DNA from: Eutreptiella sp. 'Long Island Sound 2002'
Lineage: Eukaryota > Euglenozoa > Euglenophyceae > Eutreptiales > Eutreptiaceae
Direction: 5' to 3'
Assembly: GCA_964036045.1 (NCBI GenBank)
Contig: OZ038379.1
Span: forward strand, 110,547,268 to 110,611,267
Length of the DNA stretch: 64,000 nt
In this document: positions 12,125 to 23,003 of the stretch, piece after piece
How the letters are laid out: each line of letters starts with the position of its first letter
Numbering within the stretch: position 1 is the first letter of the stretch
Translations under genes and position numbers: made by a program
The notes under the pieces: generated by a model
The model's input: only the letters and a program-made list of their open reading frames with translations
What the model was told of the DNA's origin: nothing
Databases searched by the model: none

Positions 12125-12656
12125 TGTAAGTGCGGCTAGCCCCATCTGTTCAGATTTTCAGACATTCTGCCCAGATTGGCTACATTTTGGTCATTTTATT
12201 TGCTTCGGCGGAATTGCCGCCTCGCAGCTCAGTCACAGGATATTTCCTATATATTTCTGAAATGCCGGATTTGATTCCGCGGTCCATTCCCCGTAAATCC
12301 GCCGCGTTCCGCTATTTTAGCTGGAATCGCCATTTGCCGCTGACGCGCGCTCGCGGGCCAGATCGGCCGATCATTTTAACATAATTGGATTATTTAAATT
12401 CTTTCAGACAGTTTTGGACACTCAGATGTATTTAGAATAATTCGCATCAATTTTCTTCATAGACTGGGATTTTCTGCCGGACCACAATCAGCATGGACCT
12501 TGCTTCTGTTGTCGCTGCTCTCGCCTCCGTTGGTGTTCGAGTATCCGGTTCTACCCCCAATAACAACATCCAGGGAGACTCCTCGCGTGCCTGCCCCACT
12601 GGTCTTGCCGGCCCCGAGCCCTCCGGCACCCACAACGACCCAGGGCAGCACTTTCA
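12125..12656 (+). repeat. 5' LTR
   Basis: 532 bp, TG...CA, nearly identical to 22330-22861. It contains a TATA-like box and, unusually, the gag start codon at 12493. Confidence 0.93.
12248..12254 (+). promoter_or_regulatory. TATA-like box in 5' LTR
   Basis: The run tatatat at LTR position ~124 is conserved in the 3' LTR (22453-22459). The position suits a core promoter driving the genomic RNA; the transcription start is not determinable by eye. Confidence 0.45.
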
Positions 12657-15600
12657 TGGTAGCAGAGGCTACCTGAATGTTGTTCCTTTGGTGTCCCAAC
12701 CACAGCTAGCCCCCCAGTACGGCCCCGTAGACTCCGCCACCTCCGGAGACGTAACGATTACGCTGCCGTGGTGCTGTGCGAACGAGGCCTTGAGAGGAAT
12801 GCCTTGCGCAAGCCCAAATTGCCCAAGAAGGGCACAAATCAGCAGCTGTGGAGGCCCAGATTACAATCAAGATCCCAGTCGAAATTGGCCATCAAGCAGC
12901 TGGAATCTCCCAGCCTACGCTAATGGCAACGCTCTGGTGGAGCTTACGGACCTGGCAGGTACTAATACTCCTTACCAATGTCCACATTTTGAGACCATCC
13001 ACGCCGACATTGACCACATTGAGATGGGTGGTCCAGGTGAGGTACCTACCTATAATCGACCAGCCTCTTGGGCACAATGGGACAACCATTTGTCTTCAGA
13101 AGTGACCCGTAACCTTGAGGCGCTTGAGGCCCTTTGTCTATTAGCCACGTCTAAGCTGATAGGTCAAGAAAGAATCGCCTCTGATTTTTTATTTGAATAT
13201 TGTTTCCTCCTTCAAGAAGAAATTAATACCAGGATGTGGTGGTGTTCTCAAGAAGATGAATCTTTTGCCATTTTTTTGCAGATCTGGGAGGCAAGCCCCT
13301 TCCCGAAGGAGAAGACCAAGGCACCTGTTGCCGGGCCCTCCGCCCCTCATCCCTCTGTTTCCATCCGCGACGATCTAGCCGCCGCGGTTGAGGAAGGAAT
13401 TTTAGAGGCAGCTAGGCAGGCAAGCCTGGAAATTAGGACTGAAGGAGCTCCCCAAGTGGACTCCTGGCTGCGAACCACTGAGATTAGCGGTCCGACAGCC
13501 TGCTCAGGCCCTTCAGGACACGGTATGTACTGTCCTGCCGACTGCTCTTGCAGATTACAGCGAGATACTGAGCTCCAATTGCTCAAAGATCAAATGCAAC
13601 TCATCATTCAGACGCTGGGAATTAAAAATCTTTTCAAGACCCACATGAGGTCTGAGGGCGCATCATCGGTGGAACAAACAACAGAACCGTCGGAGGAGGC
13701 GACAGAAATTTTTTCGATTGCTCCTTCGGTGGACTCTAAGACCACCGACGCAAGGATCAGCAGGACTAAGCTAAAGGAAAGGGTTACAATCTCTCGATCT
13801 CAGAGTAGATCGGCGAAGGCTAGGACTGAGGCTCAGAATGCCAAACGAACTGCCTCCCGTACTACCCTTCCTGCTGTTGATTCCAATGCAATAGCCCAGA
13901 TGTTGCTCGCCCAGACCCTCGCCGGAGCTGGTGTGGCTAATGATGCCGCCGAGGTGTCTGCCATTACGGCCGGTGATTGGCTGGATTCACTCCTTAATCC
14001 TACATCATTGCGACTTCGTCAGGTTGCCAAGCAACCAAAGTATAATGGAAACCCCAGACGTTGGCCTCAGTTCCAACGGGAATTTAAACTGTGGGTTAAG
14101 ACGCAAAAACTTCAAGATGATCAGTTCCTGATGGCCCTCTTGGACTGCCTTGAGGGAGCGCCGGCCAACACTTGGCTCAGGATTCAAGTTCCCCCCTTAC
14201 CTTTGATGAGGTGTGGGAACAATTGGAGGTACGTGGATCCCGGCTGCCTGAGGACCATTACCACCAGATGTTGAAGAATTTTCCTTCGTTCTCGCGATTA
14301 ATCTTGCACGAAGTGCAGGACAAGAGACAGCGCTTCTGGAATCTCGTAGAAGAATCTGAACATTCAGGCGAAAAATTTTCTAGTGCCGAGCTGAAAAATC
14401 TGATTTTTGACAAGATCCCCTCTGAAACCGCCGCCACCCTTCGGAATAAACAGTCCGAAGAAAAAATCAAGACCTGGTGGGCGGAAGTCGATGGCTTTGA
14501 TGCCTCGGCCAACAGGTTTACGGTCAGGGAGGCACTTCAAAAGTGCTCCCCCACGTCGTTTACCAAGGTGAAATTCACTGAAAACACGTGGAAAATCAAG
14601 TTTAATGAACACGAGAATCGGGACTTGTTTGTCCAAGTCCTCAATTGGGGAGTAAGCTTCCATGGTCATCGCCTGAAGGCCAGGAACTGGGTGTTTTCGT
14701 TCACCCCGCAGGAACTGTGGGAAGAGGTTGAGAGGCTCGCTGACGCCGCCAATCAAAATTTCCATGAGGGTCTTGGGGGAAACAAGAATACCCAGCAAAA
14801 CACCCAAAATGGGGCCCAAAAGGGCAACAAAAAGGTGAATGACACCCGGAATGTTGAGGATCATTGTAGCATCTGCCTTCTTTTAGGTTCTACGAACCGA
14901 GCTAAGACGCATTCTACTGGTAATCACCGATGGTCTGCTTACGATCACAAGGTGATTGGTGAAAATGTCAGTAATTCGCAGAATTCAGACAGGAATGACA
15001 GACAGGTGCATGGTGCAAAGGGGGGAAAGGGTAATCCGACCCCCTCCGGTGGAAACAAAAATACTGGAGGCCCTGGCGGGTCCCAAGGCAAAGGGAATCG
15101 GACTCCATCCGGCTCCGGTGGGCAGCCAAACGGCCAGACAAGTCCCAATGGCAACGATGGAGGCGGAAATCGAAATCCAGGCCAAACCCCTCAATCCGGT
15201 ACAAACAAAGGAAATGCTCCAGGATCACAGGGTAAAGGTAAGGGAAATCCTTCGGGAACCCCTTTCTCTGGTAAGGGCAGAGGGCGTGGCGACGGTGGTG
15301 GTCCATCATCCGGCGGCCGTGGCCGTGGACGTGGAAAGGGAAATCATCGTGTGGATCAGGTCTCAGGTGCAGATCAGGTGTCCGATGCGGATCGAGATTA
15401 TGTCGAAAATGCCCTGAATCCAGCGGATGATCCGTTCCAGGATGAGTGGATCGACGAATCAGGCTGTGTTCACAATGTTAACGCAGCCGCTGGACGTCAG
15501 AACGCCTAGGGGAGCCACGAAAATCGCCCCTCCCCAGGCGATTTCAGGCATGATCCCCAAATTCCTGATCAACCATTACTTGATGTAGGGTCGCTTGTCT

Positions 15601-18600
15601 CCTCTCCCCTGGATCCGGCAGCGGATCCTTCTGTTGTAGTGGACGAGGTTGGTGTACAGTCCAAGCACAGGGCTCGTCAGTTTGTCACAAAGCTGTGGGT
15701 CTCTGATTGCAAGGGAAATTTCCACCTCGCCACTTGTTTGTGTGACAATGGATCAGAGGTAAATCTCCAATCCAATTCATTCTTACCCGACGACTGCGTG
15801 TTTGAATCGCCTCGTCCTGTTACCCTCGAGGGAGTTTCTGGACATTCTCTCGCAGGTGGGCAACGCGGTTGTTATATATCAACTCATTTGGTCGCTCAAG
15901 ACCTTTGGGAAGAGCAAAATGTGGAAGAAGTTGTCCTTAAGGATGACTACTTCTATCGTGCCGACATAAAGTATGACCTTTATTTGGGCCATCCTTGGCT
16001 TCGCAAGAACAGGGTAGCGCCCGTAGGTCATCGTCGTTGTTTTTTGCTGGAGTCAGGTCCCTTGGAGCGTCCTGAATTTCGTTTTTTGCACGCAGGGTTC
16101 AAAAGTGCAGAAGAATTTTTGAAGCAAAAGGTGACACCAAAATTTGGTGAAGATGTCACCATTGCAGAGGTGAATGGGAGTGCCGATTACTCCCAAGAGT
16201 TGGAATGTCTTCGTAGGGACTCCCAGCCACGACGCCCTTCGCGCTGGCACTCTTCATCCTACAGAGTTGTCGACAAATGGCGCGATGCAATTTGTGAATA
16301 TTTTCATGAACACCATTCCTTTTGGCCACAGTATGATGCCTTTGCTAACCGTATGAACAAGCGCTTTGACAAGCACTTCAGCGACGCTTGGACCCACAAA
16401 TGGGACAAGAAGTTGTGGATTAATCCTCCGTTTCACTTAATCCAGCAGGTCATCCACAAAATCAAGCAAGATAAAACCCAGGCAATTTTAGTTGTGCCCT
16501 TGTGGGACGACAAGCCTTGGTTTCAGGAATTACAAGACATTTGTGTAGATTACATCGAACTTCCCAGGAAGATTAAGCTGTATGCCAGGGACGACACAGG
16601 TCCCCTGCCACAGCGGTCCTGGAATTCGCTTGCATTCCTGGTGGATGGAAAGCTTTCTGACTCTAATTCTGCTGATTCTAGTACAGATTCCTGTGTTGGG
16701 TCTGAATCTGAGGTTGAGCGTGGTACTGATGATGAATCTATTTTTTCTGATTTTTGTCCGTCAGATACCCAAGGTGATTCAACGTCCAATGGATCCGCCT
16801 CGTCTCCCTCTTCCCCAATACGGTCGACATCGAAAAGAATCTTCAGTGCACGGGCGAGGAAAAATCTCCAATCGCGCCGCAAATTCAGAGTTTTTTATGA
16901 AAAACCCCCTGTGGAAGCTTTCATGGATCCTTTCGAGGAGCTGGATCACGAAGAGAATCTCTGGGATTTCGACACACGACCCACCTATCTTCAAGAGGCA
17001 GTTGATACGGACCTGTTTAGGGACATCCGTAAGAAGATTCTTCCTGCCAAGGCCGAAGAAGTCGCCAAAGTTTTTTCGACAGTAATTCCTGGCGATCAGG
17101 TGGACACTGAATTGTGTTCCAAGTCAAGAGAAAAGATTTTTGAGGAACGGAAGGACACAACCCTTTCAGGGAAGTTGATCAAAGACCCCCCTGTCCGTGG
17201 GCAGTTCGGTGAAGCCTTCATCGAGCTTCGTGAAGGGTACAAGGCGAAGAAACAGCGCCCTTATGAGAACCATGGACACAAACATGAGATACTCAGAAAA
17301 ATCATTGAGAGAAATCTCAGGGAATTTGGTTGGCTTGAGGGTTGTATGACCAGCGAATGGTGCTGTGCACCCTTCACAGTCCCGAAGCCACCGCCGGCAG
17401 ACCAGAACACCATTGATGGTTGGCGAATGGTTGTTGATTTTCGCAATCTCAACGCCGAAACCAAGGCGGATTCACACCCCCTGCCCCTCATTGAGGAGGA
17501 AATCGCCAAGAGAGCGAGAGGTCGTTTGTTTTCTGTGCTGGATCTCCGTCACGGCTTTCACCAAATGCCGTTGAGGAAGGACAGCCGACCTCTCACCTGT
17601 ATGTGCACGCCATGTGGCCCAGTCCAATGGACCGTCATGCCCATGGGGCTGAGGAACGCCCCCTCATTTTTTCAAAGAATGATGGAGGATGTGCTGTTCA
17701 CAACCCATCATGAGCTTCGTGCCTTCGTGAGTGTGTACATAGATGACATAATCATCGCGAGGGAAGGGGAGGGACTGACCGAAGCCGAGCTGGTGGCCCT
17801 ACATGAGAAAAAGCTGAACCAAGTTTTGGACATTCTTGACACCAATCAGCTGATTTGTGGGCCAAAGAAGGGAAAATTATTTTTAAAATCAGTCGAATTT
17901 TGTGGTTCTCTCCTAGAGAATGGCACCCGACGACCCAGTCCAGGGAAGCTCGTCGGTATTCAGAAGTGGAAGCGCCCTGAGACGATCACGGAGTTGAGAG
18001 GATTCCTGGGTTGTTGCAATTTTTACCACACTTTTGTGCCGAATTATGCCAAATTTGCTGCCCCCCTCACTGAATTATTGAAGGTAGGGAGAGATGCGGG
18101 CAAGGCAGGTTCAAAGGTTCGTGTCAAGTGGACTGACGAGTGCGAGGAGGCCTTCCATCACTTGAAGGCAGCCCTCTGTGAAGTCGCCACGTTGCATGTG
18201 CCCCAATTTGACCGACCCTTCTACATTAGAACCGACGCATCTAGGTACGCGATCGGAGCTGTCCTTGAACAGGTTGATGGGGCCACCGGCGATCATTACC
18301 CTCTGGCATTTTGGTCTCGGAAGCTAGCCCCACGCCAAATGCAATGGTCGCCGCGTGAGCAAGAAACGTATGCCATAATTTGCGCTCTAAAAAAGTACCA
18401 ATCGTGGGTTGGCACCAATCGAGTCGAGGTCCTGACGGATCATCGATCTCTGGAGTATTGGGCCACCGAACACATTGATACTGTCGCGAGCCCAGCTGGT
18501 CGACGGGCCAGATGGCACGAATTTCTCTCTCTGTTTGACCTCCATGTGTCGTATTTGCCTGGAAAACACAACACGGTAGCGGATGCTCTGAGTCGATGGG

Positions 18601-20753
18601 CTTACCCCGCCTCAGAGGGGCTGCAAAGTACCAACATCCATGGTACGGAGCAGGACCGCCATGTCATCATCGAATGGGATCAGGAAGAAAAGAAACTCAT
18701 TCGACGTGCATGCATGCAGTGCGCTGTTAAACAGCACGCATTGCCGTGTCACGACATCACGGCCATCACAGATCCGGCGCATGCTCATGAGATCTGCACC
18801 AAAACACTGAAAGTCGTGGAAAAAGTCACCGATCCCTCCTCAGGGAGTGTGAAACGGTTTGACTACACCCGACGAGTAAGTCGATTTCGGTTGATCCAAG
18901 GCATTAAGCGTCGAGATCCGGCCAAAACTCCACCCCTGCCGAAGGATTCCCTGATCATCCGTGACTGGACGTCCGATTACCTGCAGGATCCCATGTTTAA
19001 AGAGGTCTTTGGAAATCTCAAATCCAAAGATGCTCACAGGGATGGGACTTTTGCTGAGTACTCGTTGGACGGGGGGAAACTGTGGATGGAGGGTAAATTG
19101 TGTGTGCCAGACGCCCTAGCCCCCCGAGTGTTAAACTGGTGGCACAAATGGGAGTCTCCCCACGCACATGGCCGTCGACTGCGGTCGATGATTAAACATA
19201 GGTTGTTTGGCTCACGGCTATATACTCACTGCATGAAAGTAGCCGCCGGATGCGCCCAATGTGCTGTCTCGACGCCTCCCAGCGCGAAGAAGCACGGCCA
19301 TCTGAGGCCACATCCTATTCCGGAGCGCCTCTTTAACAGAGTCACCAGTGATTTCTTCTATCTCGGTGAACTCGATGACGAAGAGTGCCATTGGACTAAC
19401 AAAAAAGTCAATGGTGTGCTCCTCATTCAGTGCCGTCATTCCGGCTACATTCAAGTGTTGCCTTGCAACATTGAGTCGATGACTGGCAAGGCTGCCGCCA
19501 AATGGTGCGCGCAGACCTGGATAGGAGGCTGGGACGTCCCATCCGAGGTGGTGACGGATTCAGGCAAAGAGTACACCTCCGAATGGTGGAGAGAATTATG
19601 TGCTCGCCTTGGAATCCACCACCTCCGATGTGAAATCCACTCGCATCGAGCGCTGCCTGGCGAAAGAGCCGGCCGCTCAATTATTAATATGCTTCGTAAG
19701 GAGCTCGCGAGTGAAAAGGATTTCCATTGGATGGAAGTTCTCTTCGCATTGCTTCGCCGTTACCACAACACGCCTTTGTATCATGGCCTTTCTCCAAATG
19801 AAATTGTCTTTGGACGAAAGAAGTGTTGGTGGAACATGCCGTTGAATAATCCTCGCCCCTGTAAGGATGCTTCGCTGTTTTTGGACGAAGTCCAACGAGC
19901 AGATAAATCTGTGTCGAAATTAATCGAGAAGCATCAAGCTGACTGGCTTTGGGTACAGAATCAAGGCCGAAAAAACCCCCACAATTTTGAAGTCGATGAT
20001 CGAGTTTGGCTTCGAAAATCCGAAACCACCCTGGACGGAGATGACAAGCTTCTTCCCTTGTGGGAGGGGCCATTCGCTGTTACAGCGCGTCTTGGTGAGA
20101 ACAGGTGGAGGATTCGTGTGGATGTCAGCAGGGAAATTGACGTTTCGGGCGATCGCCTCAAGAGAGAGATCCCCTCCCCCAAGGATCGTGTTAAACCCCT
20201 TTTTTGGACTGCGAAACATTTGTCTGATCGGGTCATCGAAGGGGGGAAGTACGAACTCAAGAGGATTGTTGAAGCAAGACCTGACGCCAAGGGCGAATGG
20301 GAATTTCTGTGTGAGTGGAGGGGCTTTGATTCCAGTCACAACAACTGGGACCCAGCCCAATCTTTTGTCCATGGGTACACCAAGGGGTTCATCGACTTCC
20401 TCAAGAAGCACCCCGAAATTGGAGTACTCCTGACAGATTGTTTGTCGAAACCAGACAGACAAGTGGAGAGCGACGGAAAACGACCTGTGGTGAATCGAGA
20501 TCCAGCCTTTTACGGCCCTCAGCAGCCACATTCCAGGGCTGATCCGTCGATCCCCCCTCCTGCGGTCAGGCCAGCCCAGGAGCCAAATGAGGACCAAGCT
20601 TCGAGTTCGGCCGCTGATCTGCAGCGCCCAAGCCGTACGAGGGCCAGGCCAGACAGGTTGGTGGTCACATGTATTCGTGCTTGGCCGAATTAAGGAAGCC
20701 ATCCTACCACATTCTGCACAATCCACTGTTCATTCTTTCTGTTTATGTCATGA
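12493..20753 (+). CDS. Gag-Pol polyprotein of the Ty3/gypsy element (one frameshift, internal UAG/UAA)
   Basis: The frame starts with ATG at 12493 inside the 5' LTR and runs through the primer-binding site. Gag has a retrotransposon capsid-like region (about 14026-14370), a C-x2-C-x11-H-x4-H finger (14866-14928) and a Gly/Asn/Arg-rich tail in place of CCHC knuckles. One base is missing from a C run at 14191-14196: the capsid region continues in the -1 frame from there. A TAG at 15507-15509 then joins gag to pol in the same frame. Pol has a protease motif DNGS (15744), an NPPF module (16422), RT with YIDD (17736), RNase H (Asp codon 18234), an HHCC finger (~19140-19262), integrase D, D, E codons at 19350, 19557 and 19662, and a chromodomain (20240-20370). 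A TAA at 20691 is followed by TGA at 20751. Under UAR=Gln this is a single ~2,750-residue polyprotein; under the standard code it is three frames. Confidence 0.85.
12657..12668 (+). other. Primer-binding site (initiator tRNA-Met type)
   Basis: tggtagcagagg immediately follows the 5' LTR. It complements the 3' end of animal-type initiator tRNA-Met and differs from the land-plant form tggtatcagagc. It lies inside the gag frame. Confidence 0.75.
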
Positions 20754-22319
20754 TGTGGAGAACTGCGAATGTTTGATAATTTGACGTCAATCAACTTTTC
20801 TTTGGTCTCCGTTTGGCAGACAAAGCGTAGATACGCTGACGGAGTGTGCTGCCGTGTTCAGAAAAAACCAAACTCAGGCTTAATTCAGGCAGATTCGGGG
20901 TAATCTTGTCTCTGTTGGTGTGTGCATCTTTGGAATTTGGCTACTCGTGCAGATGGAAGCAAATGTACATAATCAAAACGCTGGCCAGCGACATTCACCC
21001 CTACAGGTATCCCCTGTAGTACTGGCTGCACCAGATGCGACGCCAGGAACTCAGATCTTACCTTCATTTGCTGTGATGCTGACGCCAAAGTCCAGATTCA
21101 GATCCAGGATCCTCAAATTTACCTTGAATTTCTCAGGTTTGTCCATCATTCTGCCACTGTTGTACGAAACCCAGACGTCAATTGTTCAGACAACCTTCAG
21201 ATAGGAGCTCTAGGGACTTCTAACAGCAACCTCTGAAGTCCGTAAGCTTCGTTGTATTTTTGGCACACGCCAATGTGAGCTCAATCCGACCTGAAACTGT
21301 CGAAAATGGTGAATCCAAGTGTCTTGTGGGACTCCGTCGGAAGATTGGCCTTGTCGAAGTCGATTGACACCACCGCCATTGTAAATTCGGTGTCTCTCGG
21401 TTATATACTGTCAGTATGTGCCTTCAGCGAACCTTCGGCGCGTTACATGCCAAGGATCCAGGGCCAGCATGTCCCATCATGATGCATCATCACATGATCC
21501 ACATTTTCATAGAATCTGTTAGATGCTCGCGAACCAACGTGCCGGAAAGCACAATTGAGCTGAATAAACGACAATATATATTAACTTTAGTCTAAACGAA
21601 GGTGTTGGTAGTTTCAGTTGTACACATTCCGCTTCATTTCACCTTCATCTTAGGGAAATTGCTGACATTAGGACAATTTAGATTGATTTCCTTGTCATCT
21701 CCTCTCATTCCTCGAAGATCTGTTTTGATCTAAGTGCACAGGAAAACATCTCTACCTTCAATGGTGCACTTAGGGTCTGTAGACTACATTTGTATTTGTT
21801 TTACCGCTCTGTGACTGTTTAATCTCCTTCATCTTTGCTCCAAATGAATGCTGAATCTTGTGATCATCCACCAGATGCGCCAAATCTGACGCACATGCTG
21901 CACTTTTCAGAACGAGAAAAGCGGGAATAACACGATGTAGAGTTCGGCGAGGACACCGTAGCGTGCCCGCGACAGCGAAACTGTGCCAGAGCGCTGAGAT
22001 GTCACTCCAATTCTTGATCCCCCCACTCAATCCATCAATAATCTACCTCATTCTCAACCAATGCATGGTTTGGTATCGATTCTCGATACGTTTACATGCT
22101 TTTTAGCCCTTGACCTAATGTTTTACTGCATGGAGGACTGTTCGTCACTTCTCATTCTGTCTCATTTCAGGTTCATCCAGCCTGATTCAGTGCCAATTCA
22201 GCCCAAATCAGGTCAGATCAAGCAGATTTCGCCCCATCGAGGCTACATTTCTATGTTTTTCTGGGACTTACCCGCACTACGTTCTTCGTTGACGTAGCGA
22301 CACACCCCAGTGTGTTTTT
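20754..22319 (+). other. Non-coding interval between pol and 3' LTR
   Basis: About 1.57 kb with only short frames in all readings. No envelope-like or accessory protein is recognisable. It presumably holds the 3' untranslated region. Confidence 0.5.
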
Positions 22320-22329
22320 GGAGGGGGAG
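22320..22329 (+). other. Polypurine tract
   Basis: ggagggggag abuts the 3' LTR, the expected plus-strand priming site. Confidence 0.85.
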
Positions 22330-22861
22330 TGTAAGTGCGGCTAGCCCCATCTGCTCAGATTTTCAGACATTCTGCCCAGATTGGCTACATTTTGGTCATT
22401 TTATTTGCTTCGGCGGAATTGCCGCCTCGCAGCTCAGTCACAGGATATTTCCTATATATTTCTGATATGCCGGATTTGATTCCGCGGTCCATTCCCCGTA
22501 AATCCGCCGCGTTCGGCTATTTTAGCTGGAATCGCCATTTGCCGCTGACGCGCGCTCGCGGGCCAGATCGGCCAAACATTTTTACATAATTGGATTATTT
22601 GAATTCTTTCAGACAGTTTTGGACACTCAGATGTATTTAGAATAATTCGCATCAATTTTCTTCATAGACTGGGATTTTCTGCCGGACCACAATCAGCATG
22701 GACCTTGCTTCTGTTGTCGCTGCTCTCGCCTCCGTTGGTGTTCGAGTATCCGGTTCTACCCCCAATAACAACATCCAGGGAGACTCCTCGCGTGCCTGCC
22801 CCACTGGTCTTGCCGGCCCCGAGCCCTCCGGCACCCACAACGACCCAGGGCAGCACTTTCA
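22330..22861 (+). repeat. 3' LTR
   Basis: 532 bp, TG...CA. It differs from the 5' LTR at about seven positions, including three clustered within gatcggcc(g/a)a(t/a)cattt(t)(a/t)ac. Its internal ATG at 22698 opens a frame that runs into the flanking LINE and is not a gene. Confidence 0.93.
22453..22459 (+). promoter_or_regulatory. TATA-like box in 3' LTR
   Basis: Same position and sequence as in the 5' LTR. Confidence 0.4.
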
Positions 22862-22866
22862 GTTCC
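22862..22866. repeat. 5-bp target-site duplication (right) of the LTR element
   Basis: gttcc, identical to 12120-12124. LINE 3' sequence resumes here. Confidence 0.9.
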
Positions 22867-23003
22867 CCCCCGCGCTCGTTGTCTCCGCACTCCCTCCCGC
22901 GGGAGGTGGCGCGCCCTCTTGCGTCATGCCATACCGTGGGGGGGGCGTGGGCCGGGGGGCCCAGCCCCCCCCCTCAACTCTCCCGTACCCGCCGTCTTGG
23001 CCT

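Larger units (their letters stand above)
12125..22861 (+). mobile_element. Ty3/gypsy chromovirus-type LTR retrotransposon
   Basis: Complete element: 532-bp LTRs beginning TG and ending CA, 5-bp TSD, primer-binding site, gag-pol with protease, reverse transcriptase, RNase H, integrase and chromodomain, then a polypurine tract. Integrase follows RT/RNase H, the Ty3/gypsy order, and the C-terminal chromodomain places it among chromoviruses. The LTRs differ at about 7 of 532 positions (roughly 98.7% identical by eye), so the insertion is young compared with the LINE it interrupts. It lies opposite in strand to the LINE. Confidence 0.92.

Noticed and set aside
14172-14274. Programmed -1 frameshift in gag at the C run
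   Set aside because: The break lies inside the capsid domain, not between gag and pol, and restoring one C gives a continuous domain. An indel is simpler.
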